The notes under the pieces are model-generated. The model saw only the letters and a program-made list of their open reading frames with translations, was not told the origin of the DNA and did not search any database. 64,000 nucleotides of DNA from Areca catechu (Eukaryota > Streptophyta > Magnoliopsida > Arecales > Arecaceae). Below are positions 53,546-62,571 of the stretch, piece by piece. The position numbers and the translations under genes were made by a program. The DNA lies in NCBI GenBank assembly GCA_021397845.1, contig CM038052.1, forward strand, positions 42,306,949 to 42,370,948. The letters are read 5' to 3'. Positions within the stretch are counted from its first letter, which is position 1. Each line of letters begins with the position of its first letter.

Positions 53546-53799
53546 TTAGAACATGTTCATGCATAAAACCCTAAAATTCTAAATTGCTGAAATTTCTGCA
53601 TAACTAGATTAGGGCTGAATTTTGTTTATAATGAACCCTTCAAAACTTAGTTTTTCTTTGCATTTAGCTAACTATTATTAGTCTTTGTTAAATCTGCCAT
53701 TTGCACAAAAAGAAAATTATTTTCTGCATATTTTGTTGATTTTAGTCTCATATTGCATATGTCTTGTGTGTGCATGCATAATTGAACCCACTTAAGGAC
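53546..53799 (+). other. Chromo-D leader, 5' part
   Basis: AT-rich; no frame of note. It is interrupted by Copia-E after AATCT (53800-53804). Confidence 0.5.
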
Positions 53800-53804
53800 A
53801 ATCT

Positions 53805-54011
53805 TGTTAAACATCCTTCCTACCTAAGAAATATCCTTTCCGGTTTAGATGGTTTTATATGGGATGTATTGATATGTGTATTGATATGTAACTATGTTTG
53901 GCTAATCCTAGTTAGGATATTTTGGTAGGCATTTACCTTATGTACCTCCTCATTTATATATTTAATGGGATGAATCCCAAGCATAAATGAATATGAATTC
54001 AAGTTTCTTCA
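53805..54011 (+). repeat. Copia-E 5' LTR
   Basis: TGTTAAACATCC...AAGTTTCTTCA; direct repeat of 58321-58527. Confidence 0.95.
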
Positions 54012-54025
54012 TGGTATCAGCTCGG
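54012..54025 (+). promoter_or_regulatory. Copia-E primer binding site
   Basis: TGGTATCAGCTCGG abuts the LTR; matches the tRNA-iMet complement over TGGTATCAG. Confidence 0.8.
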
Positions 54026-54151
54026 GTTGCTATTCCATCTTATTCCTGTTTATCCCAAACCTATTCCAACCTTATTCCTATTTTATTCCTATCCTTTTCC
54101 CCTTTCAATGAAGGGATGACCTAATACCTAATCAAATCTCCCATTCCCACC

Positions 54152-54994
54152 GTGCCACCGTCCCTAACCAAATCTCCCACGCCTCCCAACGGACCTCTCT
54201 CCTCTCTCGGACATCGCCTCCCGCCGGATCTCCTCTCTTGGCCCCAGTCACCACCATCACCGCCACACCTCCCGCTACCCCATTCCCACCGTCTGCCGGA
54301 CCTCCCTCTTCTCCTGCTCCCCCGCCATCCATTGGTCCCAAACCCAGCCTCGGCAGTGCCCACACCTAGCGCCACTCCTCCGGCTCCGCACGACACCCCC
54401 GGCTCTGGTGCTCGCACCCCCACCCAGACCACCACCACCCCTCCTCGCGGCCCCGGCGGCACCCGCACCCAGCGCCCCCCAGCTCCGTGCAACCCTACCC
54501 GGCTCCGCGCGACCCTGCCCGAATGCTCGCACCTCTACCCGGAACACCACCCCCCTCCCCGCATACCCGCCACCCCCGCCCCTTCTCTCACCATCTATCA
54601 CCTCCCCTGTACCGACCTCCAGACGACTCCCATCACCCCTGCATCGGCCTCTCGCTTCATCTGTCCCTGTAGCCATCACCGCCACCCCTACACCGGTCTC
54701 CCGATGACTCCGGCCGTCCTTGCACTAGCCCTAGCAGTTGTTGTCTCCCCGCTCTTCCCTTTGGCTGTGCCTTCAACATCTCCACCGGCCCTCGCATCGG
54801 TGCTGCCCGCAGGGTCCTTATCCTTGGCCGCGGTCGATGCTTCGACATCGGCCTTCTCCTCCGACCTTGACGGTGCCGAACTCCCTCTCCTAGGCCCGAT
54901 CCGCACCCGACGACTCTCTCACCGCCAGAGCAGAGCACCAGGCTCCTTCACCTCACTGATTGGCGCCATTGATCTTCTCCGCTGGGCTCTGTAG
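54152..54994 (+). CDS. GC-rich Pro-rich frame in the Copia-E leader
   Basis: An open frame of 280 residues between the primer site and gag, very rich in Pro, Ser, Thr and Ala (PPSLTKSPTPPNGPLSSLGH at the start). The overlapping +1 frame is also open for long stretches, and the minus strand too, so the openness partly reflects high GC and lack of A/T. No domain recognised. Leaders of this copia type are usually short, so about 1 kb here is unusual. It could be captured host DNA or an element-specific leader. A real protein is uncertain. Confidence 0.35.
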   Translation: MPPSLTKSPTPPNGPLSSLGHRLPPDLLSWPQSPPSPPHLPLPHSHRLPDLPLLLLPRHPLVPNPASAVPTPSATPPAPHDTPGSGARTPTQTTTTPPRGPGGTRTQRPPAPCNPTRLRATLPECSHLYPEHHPPPRIPATPAPSLTIYHLPCTDLQTTPITPASASRFICPCSHHRHPYTGLPMTPAVLALALAVVVSPLFPLAVPSTSPPALASVLPAGSLSLAAVDASTSAFSSDLDGAELPLLGPIRTRRLSHRQSRAPGSFTSLIGAIDLLRWAL

Positions 54995-55023
54995 TCGTGC
55001 CGCCAGTCACTATTTCATGATGA

Positions 55024-56031
55024 TTGGGTATGCTCTCTTCCTCCTTGTCCATGGTGGCTGATCTCGTGCAACCTATTATTATCAAATTAGATGGGGCCAA
55101 TTACAGTCAATGGTCCTATATGATGCGCATCTTTTTGAAAGGTCAAGGACTATGGAAATATGTTACGGGTGCACTTCCATGTCCAGTTGAATCTGGGGAT
55201 GCTTTTGATCAATGGAAGATCAACAACAATAGGATCATGATATGGATTTCCAATTCTGTAAGTCCATCTATCAGTTTGCACTTCAGCAAGTTTGACACTG
55301 CACAAGCAATTTGGGACTTCCTAGCCAAGTGGTACAATCAGACAAATTTTGTCTTGAAGTACAAACTTGAACTAGATATTCGTAATCTCAAGCAACAATC
55401 GGTGCAATCTATAACTGATTTTCATTCTCAGATGTCTCTGATTTGGGATCAACTTGCTCTAATAGAGCCCAATTGGACCCATGATGCAGAACTTTATTAC
55501 CAGTTTCGAGAAGAATTCTGCCTTGTCCAGTTCTTAATGGCTCTTCATGATGAGTTTGAGCTTGTTCGACCTTCGATTCTGTATCGCTCTCCTCTTCCTT
55601 TTATTGACACTGCTCTTTTTGAGTTGATTGCTAAAGAAACTCACAGGCAGATCATTTCTTCCAATTCTGATGCACTTATGCTTTTATCTGTATGGGTCAA
55701 ATCGAAGGGATTGCCTCAACTTCAGTGCCACTCATGCAAAAAATTTGGCCATCTTGCTCGGAATTGTCTAGGCTCTGATTCTCGCACTTCGGCTACGTCT
55801 TCCATGCAGTGCACATACTGTAAGAAGGTTGGACATGTTGTTTCGTATTATCCCCATCCAAACTCCAACCATGATGTGTGGGGTCCTGCTCCTGTATCTT
55901 CTATGGATGGCTTTAAATATTATGTTATTTTTATTGATGATTTCACACGTTTTATATGGCTCTATCTTTTTCCTGTTCGTTCTTATGTTCTAAAGGTCTA
56001 TATTGAATTTGCCACCATGATTAGAACCTAA
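55024..56031 (+). CDS. gag: Copia-E gag fused to a piece of integrase
   Basis: One open frame of 335 residues. Residues 1-235 are copia gag (IIIKLDGANYSQWSYMMRIF, then FLAKWYNQTNFVLKYKLELD). A zinc knuckle, CHSCKKFGHLARNC, is followed by a second, CTYCKKVGHVVSYY, whose last cysteine is tyrosine. Then it passes without a break to the integrase core (DVWGPAPVSSMDGFKYYVIF, IDDFTRFIWLYLFP). Protease and the zinc domain of integrase are therefore deleted, in frame. The frame stops at 56029-56031. Confidence 0.85.
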   Translation: MGMLSSSLSMVADLVQPIIIKLDGANYSQWSYMMRIFLKGQGLWKYVTGALPCPVESGDAFDQWKINNNRIMIWISNSVSPSISLHFSKFDTAQAIWDFLAKWYNQTNFVLKYKLELDIRNLKQQSVQSITDFHSQMSLIWDQLALIEPNWTHDAELYYQFREEFCLVQFLMALHDEFELVRPSILYRSPLPFIDTALFELIAKETHRQIISSNSDALMLLSVWVKSKGLPQLQCHSCKKFGHLARNCLGSDSRTSATSSMQCTYCKKVGHVVSYYPHPNSNHDVWGPAPVSSMDGFKYYVIFIDDFTRFIWLYLFPVRSYVLKVYIEFATMIRT

Positions 56032-56910
56032 TTTTCTAAACCTATCAAAATTTTTCGTTCTGATTCTAGTGGCAAATATCTCTCAAAAATATTTAATGAA
56101 TACCTTAAATCCCAAGGCACACTTTTGCAATTATCATGTGTTGAGACCCCTTAACAAAATGGTGTATCTGAACGCAAACATCGTCATATTGTTGAAACCG
56201 CCCGTACCTTGCTTCTTTCTTCTTCTGTTCCAAAAGCCTTTTGGGGAGAAGCCATGAATACTGCCGTATATCTCATCAATCACCTTCCCTCCAGTGTCAT
56301 TTCTAATCTCTCAACCTTTGAACGCCTTTATCATTTTCCCCCTTCCTATGACCATCTTCGTGTATTTGGCTATACTTGCTTTGTTCTTCTTCCCAAACGT
56401 GAGTGTGACAAACTTTCCAAGAAAAATGTAATCTGCGTGTTCTTAGATTATAGCCTCCAACAAAAAGGCTATCGGTGTTATGATCCTACCACACGCAAAC
56501 TTCACATTTCTAGACATGTCATGTTCTGGAAAAATATTCCTTTTTTCTCCTTATCCCACAAAGCATCTTTATTTTCGTGTCAAGAGTCTCTGCTAGATCC
56601 TTTTTCATCACTTCATGAGGAACATGGACCACCTGAACAACCTGACAGGCTTGCTGTCCTCCCCACTACCAATTCCCCTGCGAGTAATCCAGCAACCTCT
56701 GAGAGGTAGTATCCTGCTTGCAACCACAATCCACCACCTCGGTTGACAGACGATCATTGTTACTTGTCCACCATCTTGCCCTTACATGAATCTAAGTCAT
56801 ATCAAGAGGCATCATCTAATCCTTCCTGGCAGAATGCTATGTAAGAAGAACTTGAGGCTCTATAGAAGACCCAAACGTGGGACCTGGTTAATCTACCACC
56901 TGGAAAATCA
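56032..56910 (+). pseudogene. pol: Copia-E integrase, remaining part
   Basis: Second core acid region: FRSDSSGKYLS, with Lys at the usual Glu-Tyr position. Third: NGVSERKHRHIVETARTLLL. Then FWGEAMNTAVYLINHLPSSV and RVFGYTCFVLLPKRE at 56209-56709. Stops at 56029, near 56151, at 56707 and twice near 56840-56865. Confidence 0.85.
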
Positions 56911-57600
56911 GTAGTGGGCTGTAAATGGGTTTACAAGATCAAAACTAATGCTGATGGTTCCATTGAACGCTATAAAGCTTGTTATGTTGCCAAAGGATTC
57001 ACACAGGAATATGGCATCGACTATGAGGAGACCTTTGCTCCGGTTGCTCGTATGACATCTGTCCATACTCTACTTGCTATAGCCGCTACCCAACACTGGT
57101 CTTTACATCAACTTGATGTCCATAATGCCTTTCTTCATGGAGATCTATCTGAAGAAGTGTATATAATGCCTCCTCCTGGTTTATCTCATCAACCTAATCA
57201 AGTATGCAAACTCTGTCGTGCGCTCTATGGTCTCAAACAGGAACCTCGAGCTTGGTTTGACAAGTTTTAAACCACTCTTCTTGCTTTTGGATTTCTTCAG
57301 AGACAGCATGACTCAGCCCTATTTTATCAACGCTCTTCTCGTGGGATTATTCTCCTCATTCTTTATGTTGATGATATGGTTATCACTGGCAGTGATTCTC
57401 AGGGCATCCATGATACCAAGCAATACTGGCATAAGTGCTTCAGAATGAAAGATCTTGGTTTATTACATTTTTTTCTAGGTATTGAAGTCACCTATCAGTT
57501 TGATGGTCTCTTTCTTTCTCAAGCTAAGTATGCCTCCGACTTGCTTACTCTGCTGGCTTAATAGATAATAAGACTACCGATACCCCTCTTAAGCTTAATG
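56911..57600 (+). pseudogene. pol: Copia-E reverse transcriptase
   Basis: GCKWVYKIKTNADGSIERYK, DYEETFAPVARMTSVHTLLA, LHQLDVHNAFLHGDL and LYGLKQEPRAWFDKF lead to a stop at 57268. YVDDMVITGSD follows with YVDD intact (57364-57375) in a shifted frame, then MKDLGLLHFFLGIEV. Confidence 0.88.
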
Positions 57601-58310
57601 TCAAACTTTGACTTACTGATGGTATGATTCTCTCTGATCTCTCTTGGTATCATCAACTTGTAGGTAGTCTCAACTACCTCAATATTACTTGGCCAGATAT
57701 ATCTCATGCAGTTCACAGTGTCAGTCAATTCATGTCTGAGCCTCGCATTGTTCACTATGCTTCAGTACTTCAGATTCTGCGATATATTAAGGGCACTCTC
57801 TATCATGGACTTCTCTTTTTATCCTCTGACTTTATTCTTCGTGCCTACTCTGATTCTGATTGGGCTGGAGATGTCACTGATCACTGCTCTACCACTGGTT
57901 ATTATATATTCTTGGAAAATTTAGTGATTATTTAGAAAAGCAAAAAGTAATCCTTTATCTCCCGTTCTAGTGCAGAGGCTGAATACCGTGCCCTTGCTCA
58001 TACTACTGCTGAGATTGTCTGGCTTCATTGGCTCCTGAATGATATTGGTATACACCTATCCTCTCCCATGGTCGTTTATTGTGACAACAATAGTGCCATC
58101 CAAATCACTTGCAATGCCATCTTTCATGAGTGCACGAAACATATAGAAATTGACTGTCACTTTACTTGCCATCATTATCAGAACCGGACTATTAATCTAC
58201 ATCCTATCTCTTTCATCAATCAAATTGCTGATTTACTCACAAAGTCCCATGGCAAGGAGTGCTTCCATTACCTTCTCTCCAAACTTCATCAACAAGAAGC
58301 ACCTTCAGTT
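57601..58310 (+). pseudogene. pol: Copia-E RNase H
   Basis: YHQLVGSLNYLNITWPDISH, AYSDSDWAGDVTDHCSTTGY, then after stops near 57933-57950 SSAEAEYRALAHTTAEIVWL and VVYCDNNSAIQITCN with HIEIDCHFTCHH. The domain order is complete; two TAG/TAA codons break it. Confidence 0.87.
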
Positions 58311-58320
58311 TATGGGGGGC
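58310..58320 (+). promoter_or_regulatory. Copia-E polypurine tract
   Basis: TATGGGGGGC directly before the 3' LTR. Confidence 0.78.
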
Positions 58321-58527
58321 TGTTAAACATCATTCCTACCTAAGAAATATCCTTCCCTGTTTAGATGGTTTTATATGGGATGTATTGATATGTGTATTGA
58401 TATGTAACCATGTTTGGCTAATCCTAGTTAGGATATTTTGGTAGGCATTTACCTTATATACCTCCTTATTTGTATATTTAATGGGATGAATCCCAAGCAT
58501 AAATGAATATGAATTCAAGTTTCTTCA
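58321..58527 (+). repeat. Copia-E 3' LTR
   Basis: Direct repeat of 53805-54011. Confidence 0.95.
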
Positions 58528-58532
58528 AATCT

Positions 58533-58935
58533 CTCTATCTCAAATAAGGAAAGGATTTCATCACCTTTCCTTGGCCCAAAACAACCACCCTCATCATGAA
58601 CCCTAACCTAATTAAAATTGAGTAGCAACCTAATCGAACTAGGGACACCAACAGGTCCAGTTCATGGTATTGTGAGAAAGCTAATGCACTCAATTCATCA
58701 CTTATCTCTTGAAATTGGTGTCTAGGCTAGGGGTCCAGAGGCAAACGCCCTAAGCAGAGTTGTGGTTACTTAATTAGGACCCTACGAGAGCAGGAGGAGC
58801 CTCCCGCACTCTCATCTCTTACCTGGCTAGTGAAAAGGATAACTGTTGACTTGGCCAGTACCTACTAGTAAAAAGGATAACTGAAAATATTAAGTCCATA
58901 GTTGAGTAGCCAATACCTACTAGTGTGCATGACAG
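58533..58935 (+). other. Chromo-D internal sequence before RT end; no gene seen
   Basis: Follows the Copia-E insertion site. Stop-rich in all frames. Gag, protease and RT would be expected in this place but are missing, so a large internal deletion ends near 58940. Confidence 0.5.
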
Positions 58936-58939
58936 GCAT

Positions 58940-59480
58940 AGCTTCCATGGCCTTGCTACCTTCTATCGATGATTTATTCGGGGATTTAGCTCTCTAGTTG
59001 CACCCATCACTGATTGCATTGGGAAGAGAACCTTTGAGTGGACCAAAGCTGTAGATAAAGCCTTCCGAGATATTAAAGAAAAGATGATCCAAGCACCCAT
59101 TTTAAGGTTACCTGATTTTTTTAAAGTTTTTGAGGTTACTTGTGATGCTTCTGGAGTTGGTATAGGAGGAATACTAAGTCAAGAGAGTCACCCTGTAGCC
59201 TTCTTTAGTGAAAAATTCAATCAGGCTAAACTTAGGTACTCAACCTATGATAAGAAGTTTTATACGATAGTCCAAGCCCTGAGATATTGGAGATATTATC
59301 TGCTACCGCAGGAATTTATTTTATACTCAGATCATGAGGAACTCCGATTTCTTGGTTCCCAGAAGAAGTTAAATCCTAGACATGCTAAATGGGTAGAGTA
59401 CATTCAAGCCTATACCTTTGTGTTGAAATATCATGCTGGTACTAAAAATAAGGTTGCTGATGCCCTTAGCCGTCGATCCA
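58940..59480 (+). pseudogene. pol: Chromo-D RT end and RNase H
   Basis: Starts within the RT connection (FIRGFSSLVAPITDCIGK, FEWTKAVDKAFRDIKEKM; a stop precedes the first part at about 58955). RNase H: VFEVTCDASGVGIGGILSQE, LRYSTYDKKFYTIVQALRYW, LYSDHEELRFL and KYHAGTKNKVADALSRR, all usual acids present. The first codon chosen by an ATG scan (59084) has no meaning because the polyprotein is read through. Confidence 0.86.
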
Positions 59481-60470
59481 TGCTCCTAAACTCTGTTAGT
59501 ACTGAAATCGTAGGATTTGACAAATTGAAGGATGAATATGAAACTTGTCCTGACTTTAGTAAAACCTATCATTCTGTTAAACAAGGACCATCTAGTTTGC
59601 ATAGTGAGTGTATCCTGCAAGATGGCTACCTCTTCAAGAATAATAGGTTGTGTATTCCCAAGACTTTCCTTAGAGAATTTCTAGTTTGGGAGATCCATGC
59701 AAGAGGTCTAGCTGGTCACTTTGGTAGAAACAAGACCATTCTAGCTATTGAAGACCAGTTCTATTGGCCTAGTCTAAAAAGGGATGTTGCCCAAATTGTG
59801 GCTAGGTGTTGGACTTGTGCTGTTGCTAAACAGCAAAAGCAAAATACTGGCTTGTATATCCCTTTACATGTACCCAATTGTCCTGGGCAAGATCTTGGTA
59901 TGGATTTTGTGTTAGGATTGCACAAGACCTTAAGGAGACATGATTCTATCTATGTTGTGGTCGATAGATTTTCTAAGATGGTACATTTCGTATCCTGTTC
60001 ACAAACTTTTGATGCCTCCAAGGTAGCCAAACCTTTTCTTGATAACGTGGTTAGGTTATATGGCCTTCCAAAAACCATTGTGTCTGATAGGGATGTCCGA
60101 TTCACGAGTTACTTTTGGAAGACCCTCTGACACATGTTAGGGACCAAGCTAAAATTTTCTATCTCCTACCACCAACAAACCGATGGCCAAACTGAAGTAA
60201 TGAATCGAAGCCTTGGAAACTTGTTGAGATGCCTTATAGGTGAAAACACTGAAAATTGGGACCTTTTATTTTCTAGAGCTGAATTCGCCTACAATAATTT
60301 AGTTAATAGGTCCACAGGCAAGAGTCAATTTGAGATTGTCCATGGTTATAAGCCTAACATACCCATAGACCTAATCCCTTTGCCCATACTGCACGAGTCT
60401 CTGAGTCAGCTAAATCATTTGCACAGCATGTTAGAGATCTACATAAGGAAATTAGTAGTAAAATTAAATT
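59481..60470 (+). pseudogene. pol: Chromo-D integrase
   Basis: Zinc domain: HARGLAGHFGRNKTI and CWTCAVAKQQ. Core acids: GMDFVLGLHKTLRRHD, IVSDRDVRFTSYFWKTL and QQTDGQTEVMNRSLGNLL, so all three are present. A TGA at 60128-60130 stands where a Trp codon is usual. A frameshift lies near 60400, after which HVRDLHKEISSKIK follows in another frame. It is otherwise the best integrase in the window. Confidence 0.9.
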
Positions 60471-61060
60471 GAGCAATAATACTTATAAACAAATGGCTAA
60501 TTCCCGAAAACGAACTGAAGAATTTGTTGAGGGGGATTTTTTGATGATTAGGCTTAGACCTGAGCGGTTTCCCCCAGGGACCGTGAAAAAGTTACATGCC
60601 CATGGAGTTGGATCCTTTAAGGTGATTAAGAAAGTCAAACTCAATGCCTATGTGCTCGAGTTACCACTCGAGTTAGGCATTAGCTCAACCTTCAACATCT
60701 CAGACCTAGTTGAGTATAGGAAGCTGGCAGTAATACCTAGTGAGCCATTTGGACCTGACCCCATTCTTGAAAGTGAACCCATCCTAGAGTGTCCACCAAT
60801 AAATTGGGCTGAAAGAGGAGAAAGGATCGAGCATATTCTGGATGACTAGGATATTACTACCTGGAACAAAGGTTACCAGCGATACCTAGTTCGTTGACAA
60901 GGTCGACCAGAATCTGAGGACTCGTGGATCACCCGAGAGAATCTGTAGTGCATTGATCCGGACCTATTAGAAAGAAGTACCAGAGCCAGATTGACCTTTA
61001 CTTGACAGGGTCGAGTTCTTCCCACCCCGGGAGAATTGGTAAGGGCACCAGGATCAGACA
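60471..61060 (+). pseudogene. pol: Chromo-D integrase C-terminus and chromodomain
   Basis: 60469-60849 reads ANSRKRTEEFVEGDFLMIRL, VGSFKVIKKVKLNAYVLELP and INWAERGERIEHILDD. After a TAG at 60847 it goes on with YQRYLVR and GRPESEDSWITRENL, the core of a chromodomain, which targets such elements to chromatin marks. A stop replaces the Trp that normally follows YLVR. This places Chromo-D among the chromoviruses; the clade (perhaps Galadriel-like) is a guess. Confidence 0.8.
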
Positions 61061-61387
61061 AAGATTGCAAGGCTCCATTTGGATCTCTGATTAATGTATT
61101 GGGAGTCTATCACCCTTTTCTTCATTTGAGTCATGTTCTCACTCCTGTCAGTGTGAGTCATGTAATTCAATTGAGTTAAGTCTGAGTCTGTAGTTCAATC
61201 AAGTTAAGTCAGAGTCTGTAGTTCAATTGAGTTAAGTCAGAGTCTGTAATCAAGAAGTTGAAGACTTAGACCATTGGCCCCCACTTAAGATTTCATACGT
61301 CACCCATAGTGGTCCCTACTCAAGCAAGATGGTGCCCTAGTTTCATGCAAGCCAGGAAGGTAATGGGTGACCAAGCAAATAAGGAAA
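61061..61387 (+). other. Chromo-D 3' untranslated stretch with short repeats
   Basis: At 61155-61255 the words 'AGTCTGTAGTTCAATTGAGTTAAGTCAG' recur about three times in 30-bp steps. No gene. The end may belong to the LTR. Confidence 0.6.
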
Positions 61388-62571
61388 GAAGAGTGGTCCC
61401 TTCCCTCCTTATTTCATGCAACCTCCTCAAGCAAAATTGGAAGTATTTGGGTGCCTAGACAAAGAAGGAATGGAGTGGTCCCCTTCTCCCTTATTTCATG
61501 CAAGCCGCCCAAGCCAATATGGAAGATACATGGTGCCTAATCAAAGAAGGAGACCAAGTGTGGCACCTCCTTATTTTATTCTTTATTTCATGTATGAACT
61601 CCTAATGAAATTCTAAGAGCATGGGTGAGCTATAAAAAAGCCATCATTCTTGTAAAATCATGAAAGTTTGATGAATGAAGATTTTGAAGGTCTTCTTCTT
61701 CAATCCATGTGCTTTGTGCATTGACACTCCGTGAGGGAGAGGGTGAGAAGCCCAACCAACCAATCATCTTTCATCTTCAAGCCTTAGCCACCCATCCTTC
61801 TTCCAAACCCTAGCCATCCCATCCATCTTCCAACTTGGCCGCCCCCACCCCCTCCTCCAAATCCTAGGCCGCTAGGCCCTCCTTCAAAACCCTAGGCCGC
61901 CAGGTCTTCCTCCAAAACCCTAGGCCGCCAGGGGTCCTCCTCAAGTCCAAGGCAACCCAAGCATCTTCCTTCCAGCTAGGATGCCAGGTATCCTCAGGCC
62001 CTCTAGGATCTACATCGAGCCATGGCTTACTCTACAAGCCTTCTCCGTCTTCCCTCCTATCTTCCAGTGTTTTTGTTGCGCACTGTTGCTCTCTCTAATC
62101 AAAGGGTCCTTTCTTCTCTTGGTGTTTGCAGGATCTCTTAGGTACCATGCCCTACAAAGGAGGTCTTCTTTGACAACTGAACCGCCAGCCAGGAGCCAAG
62201 GATTCAGGAAAACCTAGCCTCTTCATCCAGGTGCATCGTTCGAGAGATTGTGTGATCCCGCTGCTTTAAGAGAAATGATATTCATTGCCAGGTATTCCAA
62301 ACCCTTCCCTTCTCCTAGATCTATTTTGTTGAAGAGTAGATCGAGCATGTTCTAGTTAGGGTTTGTTAATCCTTGCGATCCTACTTTCTTTTTTTTCTTG
62401 AGGGTTAAACTTTGTGGGGATTATAACTTTGATCATCATAGATTTACTTTGCATGTTCCTTAATTCATTTTTGGGAATAGAAGGATCATAAACTCTGAAA
62501 TCTTACTCATATTAATCTGAAATTGCTCTCTTCTTTATGATGATCACTTGCATGCCCTATGTTCCCCATCA
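61388..62571 (+). repeat. Chromo-D 3' LTR
   Basis: Pairs with 52347-53526; ends TTCCCCATCA at 62571. Also holds the AAACCCTAGG-type words (61800-61935). Confidence 0.85.

Larger units (their letters stand above)
53805..58527 (+). mobile_element. Copia-E: Ty1/copia element with short LTRs
   Basis: 4723 bp with 207-bp LTRs at 53805-54011 and 58321-58527 that differ at 7 positions (3.4%) by my count. A perfect duplication, AATCT, flanks it (53800-53804 and 58528-58532). It has a tRNA-iMet-type primer site, a long GC-rich leader, gag, part of integrase, RT and RNase H. Protease and the integrase zinc domain are missing. It is younger than Chromo-D, which it interrupts. Confidence 0.93.
52347..62571 (+). 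mobile_element. Chromo-D: Ty3/gypsy chromovirus, internally deleted, with Copia-E inside
   Basis: LTRs 52347-53526 and 61388-62571 match at an offset of 9043-9045 bp. The primer site follows the left LTR. The internal part has the end of RT, RNase H, integrase and a decayed chromodomain, but no gag, protease or RT catalytic region. Copia-E sits in the leader at 53805-58527. No target duplication was settled because the left edge is uncertain. To the right the LTR abuts a LINE. Confidence 0.86.

Noticed and set aside
54121..54685. Gly/Arg-rich minus-strand frames (123 and 136 residues)
   Set aside because: They are complements of the C-rich leader of Copia-E and have no domain.
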